Positions 7,573 through 15,521 of a DNA stretch of 38,469 nucleotides are shown piece after piece. Source of the DNA: Bacillota bacterium (lineage in GTDB: Bacteria > Bacillota > Sulfobacillia > JAJZYS01 > JAILZS01); the NCBI GenBank assembly GCA_023512375.1, contig JAILZS010000002.1:66659-105127 (forward strand), given 5' to 3'. The notes below the pieces were generated by a model, which made no database searches, was not told the DNA's origin, and saw only the letters and a list, made by a program, of their open reading frames with translations. The translations under genes and the position numbers were made by a program. How positions within the stretch are numbered: position 1 is the stretch's first letter; each line of letters starts with the position of its first letter.

Positions 7573-9378
7573 TCATCTCGAGCGGCCTTCCCGTGCCGCT
7601 AGGGCGTAGCGGCGGGTGGGCAGGGCACCCGGCTCGTCCCTCAGCGCCGCAGACGGTGAAACGGGAGGCGCCGCCGCCGACTCGGGTTTCCAGGCGACCG
7701 CTTTCAGCGAGTTCCCCCAGCGCCCGACCAGGGCATTGCCCGCGTGAAACAGGGCCTGAAACAGTCGGAACATCGGTGCAGAATCAAACCACCGATAGAA
7801 GCGAAATGTCCAAGGCTGGTAGTAAACCAGGTCGCGCCGTATCGCCCAGCGCTGGATACCGGCCGCCGCGAAGATGCGGGCCAGCCGAACCGGGTCGAGC
7901 CGGTAGACAAAATTTCCAGCTTCCTCATATTCCCCGCTGAGGCCGAGCCGGACCGCCAGCCGGGTCAATGTGGCGTCAGCGGGTTCGGCGAGGACCACGG
8001 CGCGACGGGCCACGCGCAGCATTTCGCGAACGCCGCGGTACGCGTCCGAAAGGTGGTGCAATCCGTCGTGCACAAAGACAAAGTCGAACGAATCGTCCGG
8101 GAACGGCAACCGCTCGGCGTCTCCCACCAACAGCGTGCATTCGAAACCATAGCGACGGCAGCGTTCGCGCGCACGGCAAATGGCCTCCGACGAAAGGTCC
8201 AGACCGGTCACCCGGAAGCCGCGTCGGGCCAAGAATTCCGACTCCAGGCCCGAGCCGCAGCAGACCACGAGCACCGTTTCCGAAGCGAAGCTGCCCGTCG
8301 GCGCCATTTTCCAGAGCAGGTCGAGCCCGCGGCGCAGTTTGAATTCGAGCAGGTAGCGGACGGGACGGGGATAGCCGCGCGGCCGGGTGATTTCTTCTTC
8401 CGCATCCACCGATTCCCGGTAGAACTGCAACTGGCGTTCGCGCGCGGCGCCCTTGCCGACACCACGCGGCGTCGCGGCTGGGGACAGCGGGCCGACGCCG
8501 GTGGATTGCCGGCGCGCTGCGGCGCGGTCGCGCAGGCGGATTTCGTATTCTTTGAGACGAACCTGATACCAGTAGAAAGCCTTCAGGACGTTGTAGTGAA
8601 ATCCCGCACGCCCGTCGAGAAAGCCGCCGCGCAGCAGGTAGGAGTAGAAAAAATAAAGCAGCGGCCGGCCGGGCACTGCCAGAAAGAGCCGCTTCAGCCA
8701 GCGGCGGCGCTCGACGGGAGTGCCCCACAGCCGCGGGCGCACCTCGCCGCTGCGGTCCCGGCGGGCGTAGCGTGTGCGCAGCAGGGCTTCCCAGTCCGAG
8801 TAGGTGTTGTGGCGATCGAAGAAGTGTCGGAGGTCGTCCGCATCGCGGTGGAGCAGCGGGGCGCGCAGCCGGCCGACCGGGCCCTCCACACACAGCCACT
8901 CGTGCAGCTCGACGTCGTAGCGCGTGACTTCCGGCACGGGGATGTGTTCGAAACGCGCGCACCGGTGCTTCACCAGAGCCATCTTCCAGAGCGGATCGCC
9001 GTGTCGCAGACGTCGTCCCAGAAATTCGTAGTGGTAGCGGATCAGGTAGCCGGCACAGTCCGGGCCGCGTTCGAGCAGCCGGATGATTTCTTCGCGCAGT
9101 TCCGGTGTGACTTCCTCATCGGCGTCGAGCAGCAACAGCCAAGGGTGCCGGAAAGGCAGATGCGCGAGCGCCCAGTTTTTCTTGCGCGGCCCACGTCCAT
9201 CCCAGGTGAAGGAAACCACGTGGGCACCGCGCGCGCGGGCCAGTTCGGTGGTGCGATCGGTCGAGTGGGAATCGACGACCCAGACGTCCCCGGCCCACTC
9301 GAGCGAATCCAGACACTTGCCGAGGTTGGCCTCTTCGTTGCGGGTCGGGATGAGCACCGAGATGGGAACGTCTCGCAT
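7573..9378 (-). CDS. GT2 glycosyltransferase fused to a SAM-dependent methyltransferase
   Basis: A 601-residue two-domain protein. Residues 1 to about 285 are a GT-A glycosyltransferase of family 2 resembling the WaaE/KdtX type: ISVLIPTRNEEANL at 6-19, VVDSHSTDRT at 34-43 and the metal-binding DAD at 85-87 in LLDADEEVTPEL. A hydrophobic stretch near 230-250 resembles the membrane-associated C-terminus of that type. After a linker (about 286-350) comes a class I methyltransferase: motif I VLVVCCGSG (369-377), TGLDLS (391-396), LLVGDAERLPF (416-426) and VHDGLHHL (436-443). The frame is continuous, so the fusion is encoded rather than caused by a frameshift. It would add a sugar and methylate it or a neighbouring residue. 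The last about 40 residues are disordered Ala/Pro/Arg-rich sequence. Confidence 0.87.
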   Translation of the reverse strand: MRDVPISVLIPTRNEEANLGKCLDSLEWAGDVWVVDSHSTDRTTELARARGAHVVSFTWDGRGPRKKNWALAHLPFRHPWLLLLDADEEVTPELREEIIRLLERGPDCAGYLIRYHYEFLGRRLRHGDPLWKMALVKHRCARFEHIPVPEVTRYDVELHEWLCVEGPVGRLRAPLLHRDADDLRHFFDRHNTYSDWEALLRTRYARRDRSGEVRPRLWGTPVERRRWLKRLFLAVPGRPLLYFFYSYLLRGGFLDGRAGFHYNVLKAFYWYQVRLKEYEIRLRDRAAARRQSTGVGPLSPAATPRGVGKGAARERQLQFYRESVDAEEEITRPRGYPRPVRYLLEFKLRRGLDLLWKMAPTGSFASETVLVVCCGSGLESEFLARRGFRVTGLDLSSEAICRARERCRRYGFECTLLVGDAERLPFPDDSFDFVFVHDGLHHLSDAYRGVREMLRVARRAVVLAEPADATLTRLAVRLGLSGEYEEAGNFVYRLDPVRLARIFAAAGIQRWAIRRDLVYYQPWTFRFYRWFDSAPMFRLFQALFHAGNALVGRWGNSLKAVAWKPESAAAPPVSPSAALRDEPGALPTRRYALAAREGRSR

Positions 9379-9392
9379 CGAGCTCGCTCACT

Positions 9393-10046
9393 TTACTTCC
9401 AGGCTTCGACAAACAGGGAGATCGAAGCCACGCCGGCTTCTTCCCGCTGCAGTTGCGCGAAGCGGGAGGGGGGATAGAGTCGGGTTTGAGTGGGTCGCAT
9501 CCGCTGCACCTCCCGGAAGCCGGCGTCGGTGAGCAGTTCCTGCAGATAGGAGAAATCCAGTCCCTGGCGGTGGCCGCCCTCGCAGAACAGGAGATTGGAA
9601 AGCTTGCCCCCCAGCGAACGGTGCGGCCGCGGGAAATCGGTGAAGAAGCCGGTCTGTCCCGTCAGGTAGGCGACGACGGCCGCCTGCATGTCGGGCACCA
9701 CAATGCGCATGCCGCCCCCCGGGCAGAGGACACGGTGACATTCGCGCAGTATGGCCTGGAGGTCATCCGGGTAGAAGTGCTCGAAGACGTGCGAGCTGTA
9801 GATCGAGTGCACGGAGTTGCTCGGCAAGGGCAGACCATCGCGCAGGTCGAGCACCAGATCCGGCTTGCGGAACAGGTTGCCGTCAATATTGACGAACCCC
9901 GGCAGGTATTTCATGCCGCAGCCGAGGTGCAGATGTAGGGGCTGGCCGTTGCGGCCGACGCCTTGCAGTCGCCAGCGCCAGTGATTTAGCCACAGCAACG
10001 GACGGAGCACGGTGAAGTAGAAGTCGCGCGTGGTCTGCTTCACCAT
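9393..10046 (-). CDS. Class I SAM-dependent methyltransferase
   Basis: A 217-residue cytoplasmic methyltransferase of the small type often encoded in polysaccharide loci. Motif I reads LHLGCGMKYLPGFVNIDG near residues 39-56. It is followed by DLRDGLPLPSNSVHSIYSSH and then EHFYPDD, and the methyltransferase strand GGGMRIVVPDM. The acceptor is unknown; methylation of a glycan hydroxyl is the likely role from context. The frame can be opened at a TTG at 10061. I prefer the ATG at 10046 because it lies two bases after the TGA of the preceding glycosyltransferase gene, which suggests coupled translation. The gene ends 14 bases before the GT2-methyltransferase fusion. Confidence 0.83.
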   Translation of the reverse strand: MVKQTTRDFYFTVLRPLLWLNHWRWRLQGVGRNGQPLHLHLGCGMKYLPGFVNIDGNLFRKPDLVLDLRDGLPLPSNSVHSIYSSHVFEHFYPDDLQAILRECHRVLCPGGGMRIVVPDMQAAVVAYLTGQTGFFTDFPRPHRSLGGKLSNLLFCEGGHRQGLDFSYLQELLTDAGFREVQRMRPTQTRLYPPSRFAQLQREEAGVASISLFVEAWK

Positions 10047-10048
10047 CG

Positions 10049-11302
10049 TCAGAGCCTGCAATCCGGTTCACGGCCGGCACACGAAACTCCGGCCCGGACA
10101 CGACCCGCGCGCAGAGCCACTCGCTGGTAAAGTTCGAGCATCTGGCCCGCCACTGTCCGCCAGGTGAATTGCTCGGCCACCAGTCGTCGCCCGCGCTCGC
10201 CCATGGCGCGCCCCTGCGCCGGTTGGCGGAGAATCTGTTCGATGGCCGCAGCGGTCGCGGCAGCTTCGCACGGCACAACCAGACCTGCGCCGGCCCGGGC
10301 CACCGCAGCGCACAGATTCACGCGGTCAGAGATGACCACAGGCAACCCACAGGCCATCGCCTCTGCAACCGCCTGTCCAAAATTTTCGCTGTACGACGGC
10401 AGAACAAATACTGCGCTGCCGCCAAGCAGGGCACGGCTCTGCTGCTCGTTCAGGACGCCGACAAAGCTAGCGTTCTCCAATACTTGCGCCTCTCGCAACC
10501 AGGCGCGCAGCTTAGCCCCGAGCCCCTCCGTATCCGGACCGGCCAACACCAGATGGGCCTGAGGATTTCGCCGAACCACCTCGGTAAAGGCCCGAGCCAG
10601 AACATCCAGTCCCTTTTTGAAACTGAGCCGGCCAAAAAAAACGACCCATTGCTTCCCAGCCAACTCCGGGTAACGGGCGAGCAAGCTTGCGCAGACTGCA
10701 GGGTGAGCGGGTGCAAACCAGTGTTCCTCCACTCCGACAGGGACGACGGCGCGTTCCGGCCCTTCTGCAGAGCCGACGATGCGGCGCAGCCACGCTTCAG
10801 CGAGGTCAAGTTCTTCCGGGGTGTTAAACAGCACGGCGGCGGCGTGGCGGAAGTTGCGGTATTCGATCAACCGCTCATAGACGCGCTTGCGCAGGGCATG
10901 GCGCCGGCGAAGGTATGGATCCAGCGTTCCATGCGGCTGGAGCAGATAGGGCACACCATGGCGACGGCAGGCCCACGCCGCCGCCGTGGCCGAAAAGATG
11001 TACATTGAGTAGATGTGCACGACGTCAAAGGCGGCAACCCGATGGAACAGAGCACGGGCCAGGGCCGGCGAGAACTTATACTCGGCGGGCCACGTCCAAC
11101 CGTCGAAATATTCGTAGTGCACGCCGTCGTGTTCCTGCGGTGTCCTCAGCGGAAGGTTGCATTTTGTCGAACCCTCCACGTTGGTCGTGAACACAGTGAC
11201 AGCGGCGCCGCAGCGGGCCAGCGCCCGCGCCAAGGCTGGACAGGCCACCGAGGGCCCACCATATCGCGGCGCCAGACTGGCAATCACCTGCAGGATCCGC
11301 AT
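10049..11302 (-). CDS. GT4 glycosyltransferase
   Basis: A GT-B retaining glycosyltransferase of 417 residues. The start MRILQVIASLAPRYGGPS is a typical GT4 N-terminal glycine-rich strand and loop. HGTLDPY follows in the acceptor domain, then VVFFGRLSFKKGLDVLARAF in the nucleotide-sugar domain. The EX7E motif is intact in SENFGQAVAEAMACGLPVV. The frame continues upstream to 11482, but the extra 60 residues are Arg-rich and unlike the family; the ATG at 11302 lies downstream of AAGGGAAG. The donor and acceptor cannot be predicted. It is 35 bases from the preceding glycosyltransferase gene, and its stop lies next to the methyltransferase start. Confidence 0.88.
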   Translation of the reverse strand: MRILQVIASLAPRYGGPSVACPALARALARCGAAVTVFTTNVEGSTKCNLPLRTPQEHDGVHYEYFDGWTWPAEYKFSPALARALFHRVAAFDVVHIYSMYIFSATAAAWACRRHGVPYLLQPHGTLDPYLRRRHALRKRVYERLIEYRNFRHAAAVLFNTPEELDLAEAWLRRIVGSAEGPERAVVPVGVEEHWFAPAHPAVCASLLARYPELAGKQWVVFFGRLSFKKGLDVLARAFTEVVRRNPQAHLVLAGPDTEGLGAKLRAWLREAQVLENASFVGVLNEQQSRALLGGSAVFVLPSYSENFGQAVAEAMACGLPVVISDRVNLCAAVARAGAGLVVPCEAAATAAAIEQILRQPAQGRAMGERGRRLVAEQFTWRTVAGQMLELYQRVALRAGRVRAGVSCAGREPDCRL

Positions 11303-11337
11303 TGTTTTCTTTCTTCCCTTGCCCCCGACTTTCGCAT

Positions 11338-12465
11338 TCAACGCCAGGGTCGCAGCAGGAAACGATAAGCTTCGACCACCGCTTCGGCATGCCTGGCCCA
11401 AGTAAATCGCTGTGCGGTCCGCTGGCCACGCTCGGCGACTTCCGCAGCGAACTGTGGCGAGCTGACCAGTTCGCCGATACACCGCGCCATCCCTTCGATA
11501 TCGTCGGGGTCGAACCGCAGCCGCGGATCTTCAATCAGCTCGGGAATGGCGCCGCGATTCGAGCCGACCACCGGCAGTCCACAGGCCATGGCTTCGGCCA
11601 CCGGTCGGCCGAACCCCTCGTGATAGGAGGGATACAACAGCACCTGGCAAGCGCGAAACGCCAGCGCAACCTGTTCGGTGGAAAGGACGCCCAGGTGGAG
11701 AATCTGGTCGGCGATCCCCAAGGCACGGGCGGCGCGCTCCTGCACCGGGGAAAAGGCGGAGCCGATCCGCACCAGCCGAACCGGCTGCGGCAGGCGCGAC
11801 CGCAGTGCGGCGACGACGCGGAGCACCCCACCCAAGTTTTTTCGCGGGTCGCTGCTGCCTACGTGCAGCACGTGCACCACGCCCTCTTCCAGTCCGTGCC
11901 GGCGACGGAACGCAACCAGGCGCTCCGCAGGGGGCGGTGTGCGAAACTCGTCGGCGATGCCGTAATAGGCGAGGAACATCCGCCGGCGGTCGGTCCCAAG
12001 AAAGCGGTGGCACTCCTCGAGCGTGTGCTGTGAGATGCCGACGAGGGCTCCCGCGCGACGGAGCAGATGCAGCCGCAGGGCCGTGGGCAGCAGCTTCGCC
12101 TGGGATTCGCGACCTGGATAACGTAGAGTGCCATGCGCGACTGCCAGGGGATACAGGTCATGGCACGTGACCACGGTCCATTGCGGTGGCAGGGCCAGCA
12201 GAAGCTGCGCGTTGGCGTGGTCGGTGATGTGATACAGGTCAGCGCGCACGCTCTGGCACCAGCGTGGATACCGCACGTAGCGCAGCCAGCGGCTGTGCCA
12301 GGCTCTGGTGTGATTCGTTCGTCCGAATGGCGGCTCCACCAACCGGGCGACCACTTCTCCGTGCTGGCCGAGTGCCGCGGAAAGTTCTTCCGGGTAGAGG
12401 CGCATGCTGGTGCCGGCCAGGGCCCGCAGGGTGGGCAGCAGCGCGATCTGGGGTTTCACAGACAT
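11338..12465 (-). CDS. GT4 glycosyltransferase
   Basis: A 375-residue GT-B glycosyltransferase. ITDHANAQLL and VVTCHDLYPLA lie in the acceptor domain. HVGSSDPRKNLGGVLRVV opens the donor domain. The EX7E motif is intact in YHEGFGRPVAEAMACGLPVV. SDPRKN and HDLYPLA are typical of mannosyltransferase-like GT4 enzymes, but the sugar is not determined. The open frame extends to 12903 over an epimerase-coding region in another frame. The ATG at 12465 is 16 bases after the stop of the CDP-paratose-epimerase-like gene and starts the recognisable domain. No clear Shine-Dalgarno sequence is seen, so coupling to the upstream gene is likely. Confidence 0.88.
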   Translation of the reverse strand: MSVKPQIALLPTLRALAGTSMRLYPEELSAALGQHGEVVARLVEPPFGRTNHTRAWHSRWLRYVRYPRWCQSVRADLYHITDHANAQLLLALPPQWTVVTCHDLYPLAVAHGTLRYPGRESQAKLLPTALRLHLLRRAGALVGISQHTLEECHRFLGTDRRRMFLAYYGIADEFRTPPPAERLVAFRRRHGLEEGVVHVLHVGSSDPRKNLGGVLRVVAALRSRLPQPVRLVRIGSAFSPVQERAARALGIADQILHLGVLSTEQVALAFRACQVLLYPSYHEGFGRPVAEAMACGLPVVGSNRGAIPELIEDPRLRFDPDDIEGMARCIGELVSSPQFAAEVAERGQRTAQRFTWARHAEAVVEAYRFLLRPWR

Positions 12466-12481
12466 GGGCAGCGCCGCCGGG

Positions 12482-13537
12482 TCAGCGGCCGACGACCGCC
12501 CCCTCAGCGCGGATGATCTGTTCCAGTTCTCCGCGGTTCTCGGCGACCCAGTCCACCAGCCGGCCGACTCCCTCGCGCACCGACGTGCGCGGCTGCCAGC
12601 CGAAATCGCGTCGCGCCTTTCGTATGTCGCAGACAAACACGCGCTGATCGCCGGGGCGCCAGTCGGAACAACGGAATGGAATCCGGCGTCCGAGTTTTGC
12701 CTCCAGCAGTGCCAGCAGTTCGCGGAGCGAAAGGGCGTGTTCGGGGCCGCCGCCAATGTTGTAGGACTGGCCGCGCGTTTTTTCGTGCGATTCGACAGCG
12801 CGGAGATAGGCCTCCACCAGGTCTTCCACCCAGAGCACGTCGCGCACCTGCCGCCCGTCGCCGTACAGCGTGACCGGCCGACCCAACACCGCGCAGATGG
12901 CAAACCAGGCCACCCAGCCTTGGTCTTCCATGCCGAATTGCCGGATGCCGTAGATGCACGATTGACGGAAATTCACCGTGCGCAGGCCGTAGATGCGTGC
13001 GTAGTCAGAAACATACTGGTCGGCGGCACCCTTCGAGCAGCCGTAGGGCGAATGGAAATCGAGCGGGCAGTCTTCGGCAATGCCGTGCGGTCGTGTGCGG
13101 AAGCGATAGCGGCCGTTGCACACTTCCACCGGCAGGTGGGCCAAGCTTCCGTAGACCTTGTTTGTGGAGGCGTTCAGCAGGATGGCTTCCGGCCGGAACA
13201 GCCTGAGGGCCTCAAGCACATTGAACGTGCCCAGCGCGTTAACCTCGAAATCGTGCCGCGGATTTTGCACGGAGAGCGTCACAGCCACCTGTCCGGCCAG
13301 GTGGAGCACGACGTCGAGGTCTGGATGGCGGCGGAAGACTTCGCTCACGGCGCGGAAGTCGCGCACGTCGCCGCCGGCATATTCCACGCGGCCTTGGCGT
13401 TCGAGCCAGGCCAGATTCAGCACCGCGCCCGGCCGCACGAGATTGTCGAACAGCACCACCTGATGCCCTTCCCGCACCAGGCGATAGGCGGCATTGATTC
13501 CGATAAAACCAGACCCGCCGGTGATCAGCCATTTCAT
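12482..13537 (-). CDS. NAD-dependent epimerase, CDP-paratose/tyvelose 2-epimerase (RfbE)-like
   Basis: Extended SDR of 351 residues. It has a Rossmann motif GGSGFIG at 7-13 and the catalytic T125, Y165 and K169. The stretch LDFHSPYGCSKGAADQY (159-175) is almost identical to that of Salmonella CDP-tyvelose 2-epimerase, as are NASTNKVYG at 122-130 and EDQGWVAWF near 204-212. Those enzymes invert C2 of CDP-3,6-dideoxyhexoses by a transient oxidation at C2. No other 3,6-dideoxyhexose gene (RfbF, G, H, S) is visible, so the real substrate may be a different nucleotide sugar, for example a heptose. An ATG at 13543 is also in frame. GGAGG six bases before the ATG at 13537 decides for the latter. The gene starts two bases after the preceding methyltransferase stop. 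Confidence 0.86.
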   Translation of the reverse strand: MKWLITGGSGFIGINAAYRLVREGHQVVLFDNLVRPGAVLNLAWLERQGRVEYAGGDVRDFRAVSEVFRRHPDLDVVLHLAGQVAVTLSVQNPRHDFEVNALGTFNVLEALRLFRPEAILLNASTNKVYGSLAHLPVEVCNGRYRFRTRPHGIAEDCPLDFHSPYGCSKGAADQYVSDYARIYGLRTVNFRQSCIYGIRQFGMEDQGWVAWFAICAVLGRPVTLYGDGRQVRDVLWVEDLVEAYLRAVESHEKTRGQSYNIGGGPEHALSLRELLALLEAKLGRRIPFRCSDWRPGDQRVFVCDIRKARRDFGWQPRTSVREGVGRLVDWVAENRGELEQIIRAEGAVVGR

Positions 13538-13539
13538 GG

Positions 13540-14283
13540 TCATCCTCCCTTCCCTGATTCGCCCGGTTTCTGCGCCACGGCGATCAAATTCTGGGTCCAC
13601 AGGTGACCGCCCCACTGCCCGGTTTCGACGGCGAGATACAGTTCCAGCAGCGTGCGGATGGCCTGCCACGCAAGCCAACGGGCAGCACTGAACAGGCCGT
13701 GGACCCGCGGGCCTTCCGGGTGCAGTTCGATGCTTTTGAAACCCGCGGCCGTGAGCACCTGGCGCAGGCTGGAAGGGGTGAAGGCCAGCGTGTGCGTAAA
13801 ATCGGAGTAAAGAATCCGCGTACCCAGCGGGCCTTCTGCGTTCGGGACGCGTAGGATCAGCCGCCCGCCGGGTCGCAGCGCCTGCCAGATCGCATCCAGC
13901 AGGTCCAGCAATTCGTCTTTTTCGAGATGCTCGAACAGGTCAATTGCCGTGATGCAATCGTACACCGGGGAACACCCGGCCAGTGCTTCCCGGGCCTCGC
14001 CGTGCATGACATTGGCCAGGCCAAGGCGTCGTGCCGCCTCGACCTGTTCGGCGCAACGGTCGACTCCCCTGGCATTCGTGTAGCCTTCTTCGGCAAGGAA
14101 GGTCAGGAAACTCCCGTAGCCGCAGCCCAGGTCGAGCACGCGGGCGTTCCGGTCCGCCGGAAGCAACGTGCGAAAATAATCTCTCCAGACACGCCGTTCG
14201 CGTTCCAGGCCGGCCCGGGAGATGTCGTGGATTGCACCGAAGTGCGTGCTCAGATAGCGCTGGTACAACCGTTGCGGCGCCAT
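13540..14283 (-). CDS. Class I SAM-dependent methyltransferase
   Basis: A 247-residue methyltransferase with motif I VLDLGCGYGSFLTFLAEEGY near residues 48-67. ITAIDLFEHLEKDELLDLL and then RPGGRLILRVPNAEGP form the post-I strands. YSDFTHTLAFTPSSL near 165-180 is typical of methyltransferases that sit in glycan loci and act on sugar hydroxyls. The substrate is unknown. Two starts compete: ATG at 14301 overlaps the upstream stop by four bases (ATGA), and ATG at 14283 has GGGGAG about six bases upstream. I chose 14283 for the ribosome-binding site. Confidence 0.84.
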   Translation of the reverse strand: MAPQRLYQRYLSTHFGAIHDISRAGLERERRVWRDYFRTLLPADRNARVLDLGCGYGSFLTFLAEEGYTNARGVDRCAEQVEAARRLGLANVMHGEAREALAGCSPVYDCITAIDLFEHLEKDELLDLLDAIWQALRPGGRLILRVPNAEGPLGTRILYSDFTHTLAFTPSSLRQVLTAAGFKSIELHPEGPRVHGLFSAARWLAWQAIRTLLELYLAVETGQWGGHLWTQNLIAVAQKPGESGKGG

Positions 14284-14297
14284 TTCGGCTCCCCTCT

Positions 14298-15521
14298 TCA
14301 TTGAAGCCGTATCCTTTCTGGCGTCGCGCAGCGGCACGCGGTCAGCAGCGGCAGGGTGCGAGCCGAGTGGGCCTGCCGTGCCAGTTCGAAGACCTGCCGG
14401 TAGCGGCCAGCGACTCCTGCGAGGGTGTAGCGTGCCAGGGCGAATTCTCGCGCACGCTGGCCAAGCCGCGCGCGCTGCTCGGCAGAGGTAAGCAGGGCTT
14501 GCAGCGCGCGGCGCAGTTCCGCGACGTCGCCTTCGGGGAAGACCAACGCGCCCGGGCCGGCCACTTCCGGAATCGCGCCGGAATTGGAAACGATGGAAGG
14601 CCGTCCCACCATCATCGCCTGCGCCAGAACCAGGCCGAACTGTTCCTTCCATCTGGGTGTGCGATAGGAAGCGAGCACAAAGATATCCATGGCACGCAGG
14701 TAAGCCGGCACGTGCTCGTGGGGCACGGCGGGGATGTGGACAATGCGTCCGGGATAGCGGGCCATCCAGTGATTGCGGATTTCGCTTTCCAGAGGGCCGC
14801 TGCCCACGAGCAGCAGCTTCCAGGGAAGGTGCTGCAGTGCACCGAGCGCCTGCAGAAGCAGGCGAACACCTTTTTCGGGGATCAGACGGCCGGCATAGCC
14901 CACGCAGAGGCTGGCGCCGAGGCCGAGTGCGCGGCGCAGCTCCGGCTCCGGATGCGTGGCGTGTTCGACGGGGTCAAGGCCCTGCTGCGGCAGCACCGTG
15001 ATCGGGCCTTCGAAGCAGCCCTCTTCGCTCAGGCGGTCCGCGGCTTCGGAATTGCCGCACACCACGGCCGTGATGCGCCGCAGACTGAATCTGCGCAGGC
15101 AGGCCTTCAACCCTTGGAGCGGAAACGCTCGACGGCGCAGCAGATTGTCCCAGGTGAACAAGGTGACCGCAGCCTGCGGGGCGTAGCGCTGACGCAGCCA
15201 CAGGGTTTCGACGGTTACAAAGGCCTGTGGTTCCTCTTCAATGTGAATCACCTCGGGCGCAAACGCGCGCAGGTGCTGTGCCAGGACCAGCGGATCGAGC
15301 AGATAGGTCATGTGGGAATACCACAGCACCGAGCGGAGGGCCGACACCTCTTCGGCAGTGAGGCACGGATGAATTTCTTGGGGGTAGGTGCGGAACGTGT
15401 GCGGCACCGCACGCGGTGTGAGCAGGCGCAGCCGAACGCCAGGGTCCACCTGCTTGATGGCCACAAATTTCCGCTGCAGGTACGCCAGCGCATAGGGATG
15501 GCCGATGACCAGCAGCCTCAT
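14298..15521 (-). CDS. GT4-like glycosyltransferase with altered EX7E motif
   Basis: A 407-residue GT-B glycosyltransferase. MRLLVIGHPYALAYLQRKF opens the N-terminal domain and VIHIEEEPQAF lies near residue 90. GYAGRLIPEKGVRLLLQAL starts the donor domain. The usual EX7E pair is changed: the first glutamate is in KEQFGLVLAQAM, but the second position is glutamine. In GT4 enzymes the second Glu helps bind the donor nucleotide, so the change may alter donor use or may be a family variant. The start ATG has GGAGG four bases upstream and overlaps the stop of the polymerase gene by four bases (ATGA), indicating translational coupling. Confidence 0.85.
   Translation of the reverse strand: MRLLVIGHPYALAYLQRKFVAIKQVDPGVRLRLLTPRAVPHTFRTYPQEIHPCLTAEEVSALRSVLWYSHMTYLLDPLVLAQHLRAFAPEVIHIEEEPQAFVTVETLWLRQRYAPQAAVTLFTWDNLLRRRAFPLQGLKACLRRFSLRRITAVVCGNSEAADRLSEEGCFEGPITVLPQQGLDPVEHATHPEPELRRALGLGASLCVGYAGRLIPEKGVRLLLQALGALQHLPWKLLLVGSGPLESEIRNHWMARYPGRIVHIPAVPHEHVPAYLRAMDIFVLASYRTPRWKEQFGLVLAQAMMVGRPSIVSNSGAIPEVAGPGALVFPEGDVAELRRALQALLTSAEQRARLGQRAREFALARYTLAGVAGRYRQVFELARQAHSARTLPLLTACRCATPERIRLQ

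Noticed and set aside
7744-9477. 577-codon open frame on the plus strand
   Set aside because: It lies opposite the GT2-methyltransferase fusion and shows no recognisable motif or ribosome-binding site.
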